42,824 bases of DNA, taken from positions 1 through 42,824 of the forward strand of contig JBPOIC010000004.1 of NCBI GenBank assembly GCA_052034865.1. The letters are read 5' to 3'. Below, in pieces: positions 8,100 through 15,735 of this stretch. Position numbers and translations under genes: made by a program. The first letter of the stretch is position 1; every line of letters begins with the position of its first letter. This stretch comes from JBPOIC01 sp052034865. Its GTDB lineage: Bacteria > UBA10199 > JADFYH01. Below the pieces are notes generated by a model. It was given only the letters and a program-made list of their open reading frames with translations. It did no database searches and was not told where the DNA came from.

Positions 8100-9422
8100 T
8101 TAAAACCAGGCCTGCATTTGAACGCGCACACGGTGTTCGTTGCGTGATTCCTTGGATTGCTCAAAGGTTAAATAAGAATAATCCGATTGAAACTTTAAGT
8201 CATGGCCGATCAAGTAATAGTTAATTCCTCCATTCCACTCATTTTTATGATTACCCTTTTCACCTAAAAAAACCTGTGAGAGACGTGCAGCGACTTCAAA
8301 ACGCCTGGCAAAAAACAGATACCCCGCCTGAACATAATACCCATGGTCATTAAAAGAGGGCATGTTCTCCGGAGGATGGGTATTTCGAAGATAATAATCT
8401 CCTTGCATAGAAAAATCCTTGTACCGAAAACCCAATTCTCCGCCAAAGCTCATTACGCGACGGTCTGAAAAATCTTCACGGTGATGATTTCCAGCGATTC
8501 CTGCCATGAGGGCCCAATTGCCACTCGGAGCCAAATCGGTTTCTGAAAAATAGTCATATTGGCCCAAGACATTCCAAACAAGGCGTCCTGTGGTTGAAAA
8601 ACGGGAATTTAAATGCGGACGGTTGGCACCCGAACCATTCGTAAGTGAAAAATAGTAGGATAGGCGTTTTTTTAAAAAATCTCCTTGAAGCAAAACCCCA
8701 ATGTCTTCATGCACACTTCGAGATCTATCGTGAAACTCGGCAAGAGAAAGGGCATTGTCACATTCAATCCCCTCCCCTGAAATTCTTTCGCCTGAACTCA
8801 GCTGGCAGATGGTTTTTACCTTTCTATCGACATTAAAAATCTGAAATTCTTCGGAAGCGATGGAACGATTCACTAATTTCAAGCGACCCGAAGACACACT
8901 TTGTTGATGGTTATAAGGAACATCAAATTGCCCTACTCTTACCTTCAATGCATCCCAGACATGATATTCCAGATAGACATCCCCTAACACATCTTCCCAA
9001 TCCCTTGCTGCCGGCGATAGCTGAACCGAATAGCTAAGATCAGGAGTAAAAATGGTTCCTGCCCAGGTCAAATTCAAACGTCGAATTCTGAAGGAAGTAC
9101 GATTGGATTCACTGCGACGCGAGCGTGTTTGAAATTCAAATTGTGGTTGAATTTGTATGCGAAAGCGCATCGAATACTTTTGATCTTCACTTTGGAAATA
9201 AATCCCTTTTTGCCAGGTCGTTTCGAGTTTGGTGGGTTTGCCGGGTTTTTTAAGAACAGGTTCAGGATTGGAAGGAGGACGAGAGACTCTTGCCCAAGGT
9301 CCCACTTGAGAAGCAAACAGGGTTTCCGGCACTTCGGGCTCTTCGCCTCCTTTTACAGCAAAGCCTAGACAGGATAAAAATGAAACAAGGGTGAGTATCA
9401 CCCAAGTAAATTTTAGCTTCAT
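8100..9422 (-). CDS. Phosphate-selective porin (OprO/OprP family)
   Basis: 440-residue outer-membrane beta-barrel. It has a Sec signal peptide (about 1-22, hydrophobic VILTLVSFLSCLGFA). Barrel strands follow, such as YSMRFRIQIQPQFEF, FRIRRLNLTWAGTIF and LKVRVGQFDVPYNHQQ, a pattern typical of the OprO/OprP group. A terminal phenylalanine (QAWF) matches the outer-membrane insertion signal. The ATG has a strong GGAGG site. It is the first gene of the pst unit, in the place where pstS is often found, which supports a role in phosphate or polyphosphate passage. Ion selectivity cannot be read from sequence. Confidence 0.88.
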   Translation of the reverse strand: MKLKFTWVILTLVSFLSCLGFAVKGGEEPEVPETLFASQVGPWARVSRPPSNPEPVLKKPGKPTKLETTWQKGIYFQSEDQKYSMRFRIQIQPQFEFQTRSRRSESNRTSFRIRRLNLTWAGTIFTPDLSYSVQLSPAARDWEDVLGDVYLEYHVWDALKVRVGQFDVPYNHQQSVSSGRLKLVNRSIASEEFQIFNVDRKVKTICQLSSGERISGEGIECDNALSLAEFHDRSRSVHEDIGVLLQGDFLKKRLSYYFSLTNGSGANRPHLNSRFSTTGRLVWNVLGQYDYFSETDLAPSGNWALMAGIAGNHHREDFSDRRVMSFGGELGFRYKDFSMQGDYYLRNTHPPENMPSFNDHGYYVQAGYLFFARRFEVAARLSQVFLGEKGNHKNEWNGGINYYLIGHDLKFQSDYSYLTFEQSKESRNEHRVRVQMQAWF

Positions 9423-9503
9423 AACCCTCCGCCTGACATGAGTGATTTTAACAGCTCATCCCTATAGATAGGGTGGCGAATTCAAAACAGGCAAGGAGGA
9501 GGA

Positions 9504-9539
9504 AGAAAAAACAAACCCCCTGGAGCATACGCAGGGGGC
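9504..9539 (-). terminator. Rho-independent terminator after rny
   Basis: On the minus strand a stem CCCCCTG/CAGGGGG with a 9-nt loop is followed by TTTGTTTTTTC. It sits 33 bp past the rny stop and upstream of the porin, separating RNase Y transcription from the phosphate operon. Confidence 0.85.
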
Positions 9540-9571
9540 AGAATAGAAATTAGGAAAGGGAATTGAAGAAG

Positions 9572-11125
9572 CTATTTTGCGTAATCAATGGCTCTTAACT
9601 CACGAATGACTGTTACCTTGATTTGACCCGGATAGGTGAGGTCATCTTCTATCTTGCGGGCAATATCTCGACATAAGATTTCAGCCCTCTCATCCGTGAT
9701 CTTTTCATTTTCAACCAACACCCGCACTTCACGACCTGCCTGAATGGCAAAAGCCTTTCCAACACCCGGAAATGAATTTGCAATCTTCTCAAGATCTTCC
9801 ACACGCTTGATGTAGGATTCAAGAACTTCACTGCGCGCTCCCGGACGCGCTCCAGACAAGGCATCGGCAGCATCCACCAGGTGAGCCAGGGCGGTTTCTT
9901 GCGGGACATCTTCGTGATGGGCAGCAATCGCATGAACAACGCGGGGGTCTTCTCCATACTTCTTGGCAAGATCCGCTCCGATAATCGCATGGGAACCTTC
10001 CACTTCGTGACTGACGGCTTTCCCGATGTCATGAAGAAATCCTGCACGCTTTGCCAGTTTTTCGTTCATGCCCAGCTCTGCAGCCATGATGCCGCATAAG
10101 TATCCCACCTCAATGGAATGGGCTAAGACGTTTTGTGCATAGCTGGTTCTGAATTTAAGCATTCCCATCAGACGTATCATTTCGGGATGGAGGTTGTGAC
10201 AACCCAGCTCAAACGCTGCAGCTTCACCGGTTTCTTTGATTTGCTGCTCCATCTCCCGACTGACTTTTTCAACCATTTCTTCAATACGCGTAGGGTGAAT
10301 TCTTCCATCCTGGATGAGGCTTTCGAGGACAATTCTGGCAATTTCTCTTCGGACGGGATTGTAAGCCGAAAGAACCACGGCATTGGGAGTGTCGTCGACA
10401 ATCAGATCTACTCCGGTCATCTGCTCGATCGTTCGGATATTTCGTCCTTCACGTCCGATAATACGTCCTTTCATCTCATCGCTGGGAAGATTGACAACGG
10501 TAATTGTTCTTTCAGCCACCCATTCGCCTGCAATTCTTTCAAGGGCCAATGTTGTAATCCGACGTGCTTTTTTCTCGGATTCATTGCGGGCATCTTCTTC
10601 GATTTTCTTCATGAGCTTGGCAGCTTCTACCTTGGCTTCTTCCGTCATGCTTTCAACGAGCTTCTTTTTAGCGTCTTCCGAGCTCAAGCCGGCAATTTGC
10701 TCGAGCAGCTTTTTTTCACTCTCAACCATTGCTTGGTATTTCAGTTCTAGGTCTTTGAGATCTTTTTCTTTTTGCTCGATGGATTTGTAGCGTCGAATAT
10801 TTTCATGCTCGCGATTTTCGAGAGATTCCGATTTTTTATCCAGAGTTTCTTCTTTATGATTCAGGCGTTTTTCCAGATTGATGACTTCCTGTCTGCGCTG
10901 ATTGAGTTCTTCCTCAATCTGAATCTTGGATTGAAGTTTCTTGTCCCGGATCTCAAGTTCCGCTTCTTTTTTAAAATTTTCAATCTGTGTTTTTCCTTCA
11001 GAAATCAAAAACTTGGCTTGTGCTTCTGCTGACCTAATTTTGGCTTCTGCAATGACTTTACGGGCATAAAAACCTCCAACAATCCCAACAATCAACACTA
11101 CCAGGGCAATGAGAATCATTTCCAC
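9572..11125 (-). CDS. rny: Ribonuclease Y
   Basis: 517-residue membrane-anchored endoribonuclease that starts mRNA decay. In order: one N-terminal membrane helix (about 3-20), a long charged coiled coil (about 30-190), a KH RNA-binding domain with the GRIIGREGRNIRT loop (about 222-234), and an HD phosphohydrolase domain with HSIEVGYLCG, FLHDIGKA and AHHEDVPQ. All HD metal ligands appear present. The GTG at 11125 is preferred because AGGAG lies five bases upstream; an in-frame ATG two codons later is too far from it. Length is normal for the family (about 510-520). Confidence 0.97.
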   Translation of the reverse strand: MEMILIALVVLIVGIVGGFYARKVIAEAKIRSAEAQAKFLISEGKTQIENFKKEAELEIRDKKLQSKIQIEEELNQRRQEVINLEKRLNHKEETLDKKSESLENREHENIRRYKSIEQKEKDLKDLELKYQAMVESEKKLLEQIAGLSSEDAKKKLVESMTEEAKVEAAKLMKKIEEDARNESEKKARRITTLALERIAGEWVAERTITVVNLPSDEMKGRIIGREGRNIRTIEQMTGVDLIVDDTPNAVVLSAYNPVRREIARIVLESLIQDGRIHPTRIEEMVEKVSREMEQQIKETGEAAAFELGCHNLHPEMIRLMGMLKFRTSYAQNVLAHSIEVGYLCGIMAAELGMNEKLAKRAGFLHDIGKAVSHEVEGSHAIIGADLAKKYGEDPRVVHAIAAHHEDVPQETALAHLVDAADALSGARPGARSEVLESYIKRVEDLEKIANSFPGVGKAFAIQAGREVRVLVENEKITDERAEILCRDIARKIEDDLTYPGQIKVTVIRELRAIDYAK

Positions 11126-11275
11126 AATAACTCCTCTCTATTTTAGAAAAAACCAATCGCTTTCAATTTGAGTCTGATCCATTTTTGGAGAAACAAAACA
11201 GATTTCTTTCTTCCAATAAATCCTGATCCTGGATTGAAAGGGATCCATTAAAGTGAGTGAAACCTTCTGTAACAT

Positions 11276-11863
11276 TCAAATAAACTGATAAGTCTTTGAT
11301 TCTGTCACGACATAGTCCATCCGTTCATCCCAGATCTCGCAAGGAAGCTCCTTCAGGACCTGGAATGAGTAGGCAAGTCCTACCCGTGAACCATGATAAT
11401 TTTTCAGGACACGATCGTAAAAACCTTTTCCTCTTCCCAACCTGCCTCCAAAAATATCGAATGCCAGGGCAGGGATTACCATCAGATCAATCCGATCGAG
11501 AGAAACCTTTAGCGTATCTCCCCTTGGTTCTTTTCCACCCCAATGACTCAAGGTTAGCCTCTGGGCAGAATCAATTTCGTAATATTCGATCCAGTTTTTT
11601 TTCCAAAAAACCTTAGGATAGCAGACTTTTTTATTCTTCTTTATTGCTTCTTCAAAAATGAGTTCCGTTGAGACCTCTTTTTGGATCGGAGAATATAGAG
11701 CCACGCAACTTGCTTTTTGAAAAACCTCCAGAGAGCAAAGAAGCAATTGAGCCTTTAAGGATACCTGGGTTTTTACAACATCGGAAATCTGTGCCCAGTG
11801 CTGGCGAATCTGATTTCTCAGCTCATCTTTTTTAAGTGAGACCAAAGAGTTAGGACCGATCAT
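11276..11863 (-). CDS. ygfA: 5-formyltetrahydrofolate cyclo-ligase
   Basis: 195-residue cytoplasmic enzyme that converts 5-formyl-THF to 5,10-methenyl-THF using ATP. The family signature GGRLGRGKGFYDRVL (about 146-160) and the substrate-binding PALAFD strand just before it are intact. The N-terminal KKDELRNQIR helix is also typical. It lies downstream of the 6S RNA on the same strand, the arrangement known from many proteobacteria where ssrS and ygfA are linked. A terminator-like hairpin sits only about 40 bp before the ATG, which may control read-through into this gene. Confidence 0.93.
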   Translation of the reverse strand: MIGPNSLVSLKKDELRNQIRQHWAQISDVVKTQVSLKAQLLLCSLEVFQKASCVALYSPIQKEVSTELIFEEAIKKNKKVCYPKVFWKKNWIEYYEIDSAQRLTLSHWGGKEPRGDTLKVSLDRIDLMVIPALAFDIFGGRLGRGKGFYDRVLKNYHGSRVGLAYSFQVLKELPCEIWDERMDYVVTESKTYQFI

Positions 11864-11900
11864 GAGTGCAATACATGAATGGGAAGGAAAGGATAGATAC

Positions 11901-11927
11901 GGAAAAAGAACCTGGAATTAAGGTTCT
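11901..11927 (-). terminator. Terminator-like hairpin just upstream of the cyclo-ligase gene
   Basis: On the minus strand AGAACCT-N7-AGGTTCT (11927-11907) runs into TTTTTCC. The stem is only 7 bp, so it may be a partial terminator or attenuator. It would end transcripts coming from the 6S side or from the promoter-like site at 12076-12104 before they reach the gene at 11863. Confidence 0.5.
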
Positions 11928-12070
11928 ACTTTCAGTCGAAAAGACAGGAAGAAAAGAAGGGGTTCAATAGAGAGTTGTTTGAAAACTAAAGATAATTTGT
12001 GAACTTATATTTATCGAATTCTGTAAAAGTATTTCTATTGAATCCTTCTGTTTTTAAGAGAATCAATCAA
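11901..12070 (-). ncRNA. Candidate structured leader or small RNA between 6S RNA and the cyclo-ligase gene
   Basis: This stretch has no ATG- or GTG-started reading frame on the minus strand. It is bounded by a promoter-like element on one side and a terminator-like hairpin on the other. Inside, TTCAATAG (12042-12035) can pair perfectly with CTATTGAA (11970-11963). The stem can be extended by two G-C pairs past a bulged A, closing a 64-nt domain. No known riboswitch was recognised. It may be an attenuating 5' leader of the cyclo-ligase gene or a separate RNA of about 165 nt. This is inference, and chance pairing in AT-rich DNA is possible. Confidence 0.35.
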
Positions 12071-12075
12071 CGTTA

Positions 12076-12104
12076 TATTTATAAACCGTGCTGTTGCAAG
12101 TCAA
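12076..12104 (-). promoter_or_regulatory. Promoter-like element upstream of the candidate leader
   Basis: Minus-strand TTGACT (12104-12099) and TAAATA (12081-12076) with a 17-bp spacer, 5 of 6 and 4 of 6 matches to the sigma-70 consensus. It would start transcription near 12069, about 205 nt ahead of the cyclo-ligase ATG. Confidence 0.45.
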
Positions 12105-12196
12105 AATTCCACACTTTTTTCGCTGAAGAATCTTACTAAAAGCTTCCTGTCTCTAAAACAACATTTCCCACCCAACTTCATACAACCAAAATAACA

Positions 12197-12380
12197 AACC
12201 CCGCCTCTGCCGTGAGTGTTGCAAGCTTGGAACCTAAACCCATAAGGTGGGAATCATGTTACTGCTTCAGGCTTCTTCGATCCCTTACGGGCGAAGCTTG
12301 CTCACCACAGCAAGTGACAATCCCCGATTCCAAACATAGGTTCTTTAACTTAAACAACCCTACACGAGCAAGGCAGGGAA
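12197..12380 (-). ncRNA. ssrS: 6S RNA
   Basis: About 184 nt that fold as an open-promoter mimic binding sigma-70 RNA polymerase. The 5' end CCCUGCCUU (12378-12370) pairs with the 3' end GAGGCGGGG (12207-12199), closing the long rod. The conserved block GGTGAGCAAGCTTCG and the following GAAGCCTGAAGCAGTAAC read very much like the E. coli 6S segment around GGTGAGCATGCTCGG and GAAGCCTTAAAACTGCGAC. The position right after zapA and before the cyclo-ligase gene is the classic ssrS locus. Ends are estimated from the pairing and may be off by a few bases. The zapA stop is only 21 nt upstream, so it may be processed from a zapA transcript. Confidence 0.9.
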
Positions 12381-12401
12381 TTCATTAAATCAAAATTTTA
12401 C

Positions 12402-12716
12402 TCAGACAGACTTACTATTATCGATCTTCTTATCTTCAGGTAGACATTGATCTATCGAAAGGATCAATTCCTGGATTCGCTTTTCAAGCTCCGTTTCGGT
12501 TTTTTTTCTTTTATCAAGTAGCCGATGGTAGTCATCAGCGACATTAAGTGCTGCCAAAATCGCAACCCTTAAAGTCGAGACGGACTGCGTATTCGACAGG
12601 ATGTCATGGATCTTTTTATTGACACAATCCGCCACACGCTGGACGTATCGTTCATCCGCCTCTGACTTGAGTGTCAGCTTTTGATTTAAGATCGTGACAT
12701 CAAAGGATTTCTTCAC
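12402..12716 (-). CDS. zapA: Cell division protein ZapA
   Basis: 104-residue protein that binds FtsZ and bundles protofilaments at the division ring. It has the N-terminal beta/alpha domain (KKSFDVTILNQKLTLKSEAD, YVQRVADCVNKKI) and a C-terminal helix suited to coiled-coil dimerisation. The GTG at 12716 is chosen because it gives the usual ZapA N-terminus and length. A longer frame from a TTG at 12779 would translate through what looks like the gene's own promoter (TTGACA at that very TTG). It is followed within 21 nt by the 6S RNA. Confidence 0.88.
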   Translation of the reverse strand: MKKSFDVTILNQKLTLKSEADERYVQRVADCVNKKIHDILSNTQSVSTLRVAILAALNVADDYHRLLDKRKKTETELEKRIQELILSIDQCLPEDKKIDNSKSV

Positions 12717-12750
12717 AGTCGAGCCTATGTTTTTTGGAAAATTCAAAAAA

Positions 12751-12779
12751 ACTATGGCCTCGATAAAAAAAAGTGTCAA
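12751..12779 (-). promoter_or_regulatory. Probable sigma-70 promoter of zapA
   Basis: Perfect TTGACA (12779-12774), 17-bp spacer, CATAGT (12756-12751) on the minus strand. The expected start of transcription is near 12744, about 28 nt ahead of the GTG chosen for zapA. Confidence 0.6.
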
Positions 12780-13048
12780 CCATTTTGTCCCCCAACAGGG
12801 CTTCCACTTACCTCAGGAAATCATCCAAAAAACAAATAGCGCACTTCTGATCTGAAACCATATCAAAATTAAAATTCATCTAATAAATAATTCTGTTAGA
12901 CCTTGATTGCGTTTGGATTTTTTGTTACCCCAAAATCACTATTATCAATCTACTCCCTCCTCATCTTTACACATATCAATCCTGACCCAAGGGTTGTGGG
13001 GCTTTTGTTAGGAGGGTAAACTTCAGTACTCATTTGGAGGAAAACCAC
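12780..13048. other. Intergenic region between zapA and the EMO gene
   Basis: A 269-bp gap between divergent genes. Near the right end CCCTCCT (12955-12961) can pair with AGGAGGG (13011-13017), and a small ACCC/GGGT hairpin lies between them. The true ribosome binding site of the downstream gene is a second GGAGG at 13036-13040. No small gene with a convincing start was found, and no copy of the AATGAAT-N4-ATTCATT palindrome is present here. Confidence 0.5.
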
Positions 13049-15034
13049 ATGTATCCGATTCCTGTCGCCTTGATCCTTTTCCTGGCCTTGGGTTTTTTCT
13101 TTTATTCCATCTCCAAGCGCCGCAAACTCATCAAACTGGCTAAACCCTCCGATCGTTTGGATAATATTGGAGAGAGAATTTCGGCTCTATTTAAGTTTGG
13201 TATTGGGCAAAAAAGGCTAATCTTTAAAGACTTCTGGCCTGGACTTTTACATGCGTTTATCTTTTGGGGATTTTGTATCGTTTCTTTGCAAACGATCATG
13301 GCTTTTGGCTTAGGCTTTGATTCAAACTTCACCCTTCCTTTTTTTGACGGCATTGTGGGGGATGTTTATCGTCTTATCAAAGATTGTTTTGAGGTCTTGG
13401 TTGTCACTGGTATTCTTTATTTTCTGTATCGTCGTCTCATCTCCAAGCCAGCCCGCATCACCCTCTCTGGCGAGGGCGTCCTGATCCTCTGCTTCATCTT
13501 AACCCTCATGCTCACTGATTTTTTGAATGATGGGGTTCACTTTGTAAAAGTTGGTTTTCCAGAATCCCCACTGTGGGGACCTATGGGGACCCTGTTCGGA
13601 AATGTTTTAATTGGGCTTAATCTTTCTCCAACCGCCCTTGATTGGATTGAAGGGATTTCCTATTTTCTTCACATCGGTGTTGTTCTTGTATTTTTGAACT
13701 TCCTTCCCTACGGAAAACATTTCCACGTCATCACTTCTCTTCCCAATGTTTTCTTAAGGAATTTAAAACCCTACGGGGCCTTAAATCCTATCAATCTGGA
13801 AGATCCCAATATAACCACTTTTGGAGTTGAAAAGATCAATGAGTTTACTTGGAAGGACATTCTCGATGTTTATTCCTGTACAGAATGTGGACGTTGTACC
13901 GCACAATGCCCGGCCGCAAATACGGGCAAACCCCTCAATCCAAAAGAGATCAATATTTTCCTAAAAGATTACATGTATGAGAACATCGATGGATTGATCA
14001 GTAAAAACCAGGAAGAAAAAGACAAAGCCCTCACTCAGTTAGTCCCCAATGTCATTCATCCCGATATACTTTGGTCCTGCACCACATGCCGCGCCTGTGA
14101 AGAAGCCTGCCCTGTGTTTATCGAATTTGTTGGACGTATCGTCGATATGCGCCGCAACTTGGTGCTCATGCGTGGAGAATTTCCAGAAGAAGCTCAAGGT
14201 ACCTTGAGAAATATTGAAAATAATGGAAATCCTTGGGGGATTGGTTTCGATGAGCGGGCCAGCTGGGCGAAAGGATTGGGTATACCTACATTGGCTGAAA
14301 AACCCGAAGTAGACGTTCTGTATTGGGTAGGATGTGCTGGCTCTTTTGATGATAACAATAAAAAAGTCAGTGTGGCCTTGGCTAAAATCCTTCAGGAAGC
14401 AAAAATCGATTTTGCGATTTTGGGCCCTGAAGAAAATTGTACGGGCGATTCTGCCCGACGTATTGGAAATGAATATCTTTTCCAAACCCTGGCCAAGCAA
14501 AACATTGAGACCATGGGAAAATACAAATTCAAAAAGGTTTTGGCCCAGTGTCCTCACTGTTTTAATACCATTAAGAACGAATATCCCCAGTTTGGTGGAA
14601 ATTATGAAGTCGTTCACCACACTGACTTTATTGCAGAACTCATCCAGCAGGGAAAAATTCAGCCCAAAAATGATCTCAAACAACAACTCACCTATCACGA
14701 TTCCTGTTATTTGGGTCGATACAACAAGATCTATGATGCTCCCCGTGAGATCTTAAAATCGATTCCTGGTGTCGAATATAAAGAAGCCGAACTTTCGCGT
14801 GAAACGGGACGTTGTTGCGGTGCAGGGGGCGGAAGAATGTGGATGGAAGAGCATCAGGGGACACGTGTGAACCACAAGCGTCTGGAAGATCTTCAAACGG
14901 TCAGTCCCAAAACCATTGCTTCGGCATGTCCTTTCTGTAAGGTGATGATTACTGATGCCTCGAAAGATAAACAGGTTCAGGTTGAGGTAAAAGACATTGC
15001 TGAAATCGTCGCTGACAGCATCCAAGCCTCTTGA
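13049..15034 (+). CDS. Membrane iron-sulfur ETF:(methyl)menaquinone oxidoreductase, EMO type
   Basis: 661-residue protein that should pass electrons from EtfAB to the quinone pool. It has about five N-terminal membrane helices in a NarI-like heme b domain, with candidate heme ligands in LLHAF, LHIGV and KHFHV. Two 4Fe-4S motifs follow (Cys277/280/283/287 and Cys344/347/350/354). Two HdrD-like cysteine-rich CCG domains come last (around QCPHC; and CCGAGGG at 589-595 with ACPFC). This order matches the EMO family described for beta-oxidising Deltaproteobacteria and syntrophs. The ATG has GGAGG eight bases upstream; an earlier in-frame TTG (13034) overlaps that site. The etfBA genes converge on it from the other side. 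Confidence 0.9.
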   Translation: MYPIPVALILFLALGFFFYSISKRRKLIKLAKPSDRLDNIGERISALFKFGIGQKRLIFKDFWPGLLHAFIFWGFCIVSLQTIMAFGLGFDSNFTLPFFDGIVGDVYRLIKDCFEVLVVTGILYFLYRRLISKPARITLSGEGVLILCFILTLMLTDFLNDGVHFVKVGFPESPLWGPMGTLFGNVLIGLNLSPTALDWIEGISYFLHIGVVLVFLNFLPYGKHFHVITSLPNVFLRNLKPYGALNPINLEDPNITTFGVEKINEFTWKDILDVYSCTECGRCTAQCPAANTGKPLNPKEINIFLKDYMYENIDGLISKNQEEKDKALTQLVPNVIHPDILWSCTTCRACEEACPVFIEFVGRIVDMRRNLVLMRGEFPEEAQGTLRNIENNGNPWGIGFDERASWAKGLGIPTLAEKPEVDVLYWVGCAGSFDDNNKKVSVALAKILQEAKIDFAILGPEENCTGDSARRIGNEYLFQTLAKQNIETMGKYKFKKVLAQCPHCFNTIKNEYPQFGGNYEVVHHTDFIAELIQQGKIQPKNDLKQQLTYHDSCYLGRYNKIYDAPREILKSIPGVEYKEAELSRETGRCCGAGGGRMWMEEHQGTRVNHKRLEDLQTVSPKTIASACPFCKVMITDASKDKQVQVEVKDIAEIVADSIQAS

Positions 15035-15735
15035 TGATCACTTGTCGAAATTTAAAGAATGCAGCACTGCTTGCTGCTGTGATCAATTTTCTGGCGTCGA
15101 TGGCCATGCTTTTCATCCTCAAGCCTGGCCTCACTCCAGAAAATGGAATCGAAACCCGATTTGAATATATTAGAACCCATTCTTCTCTCTGGACAGCCTC
15201 CTGGCTTGTTTGGATTTTTGCTGCTATTTCCCTCATCTATTTTCTCATTCAGTGGTCTTTAATCCTCGATCAGATAACACAAGGCAGATACCGGGGGTGG
15301 ATTGTTTTGGGAGGTGTTTTGGGGTGTTTGGGGATGATACCCGATTCCATTGCGGAGGTTTTGTATTTAGGACTGATTCCGGAGATCGCCCAACAAAATC
15401 TTGGAGTCACAACCTCTGAGCTGCATGGCCTCTGGGTCAAATTACAGGAGTGGGAACGGGTGGCGATGTTACTCACAGGTTTTTTAGGGAATGGATTTTA
15501 TTGTCTTGGCGGCCTGATCCTTCAATCCTTCAGTTTTAAGGCAAGGGCCCTTCCAGGCTTCTGTCGAATGTCAGGCTTTGTGATGTGGATCGCGGGCCTT
15601 AGTCTTTCGGTAGCAACCCTTTTTAAAAATATTGAGCTCGTCATACTGTGTACCGCTCTCACCATGGCGGGTTTTGTACTGTGGTCCTTTCTGATCTATT
15701 TGCTTCCTCATCCTGCTCCGGAGCCTCATGTATGA
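15034..15735 (+). CDS. Unknown polytopic membrane protein
   Basis: 233 residues with about six hydrophobic helices (for example AALLAAVINFLASMAMLFIL, WLVWIFAAISLIYFLIQW, GWIVLGGVLGCLGMI and three C-terminal ones) and no recognised domain. The ATG overlaps the EMO stop (TGATG), so the two should be translationally coupled. Between helices 3 and 4 lies a polar stretch with GMIPDSIAEVLYLG and LQEWERVAMLL. The function is unknown; tight coupling makes a role beside EMO possible but unproven. An in-frame TTG one codon earlier is less likely. Confidence 0.8.
   Translation: MITCRNLKNAALLAAVINFLASMAMLFILKPGLTPENGIETRFEYIRTHSSLWTASWLVWIFAAISLIYFLIQWSLILDQITQGRYRGWIVLGGVLGCLGMIPDSIAEVLYLGLIPEIAQQNLGVTTSELHGLWVKLQEWERVAMLLTGFLGNGFYCLGGLILQSFSFKARALPGFCRMSGFVMWIAGLSLSVATLFKNIELVILCTALTMAGFVLWSFLIYLLPHPAPEPHV

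Noticed and set aside
9423..9450. Possible Pho box upstream of the porin (CTGTTAA and ATGTCA words)
   Set aside because: The two words are not in the 11-bp direct-repeat spacing of a Pho box, and the second matches poorly.
12717..12779. Longer ZapA start at TTG 12779
   Set aside because: The TTG is the first half of a perfect TTGACA promoter box, and the added residues do not look like ZapA.
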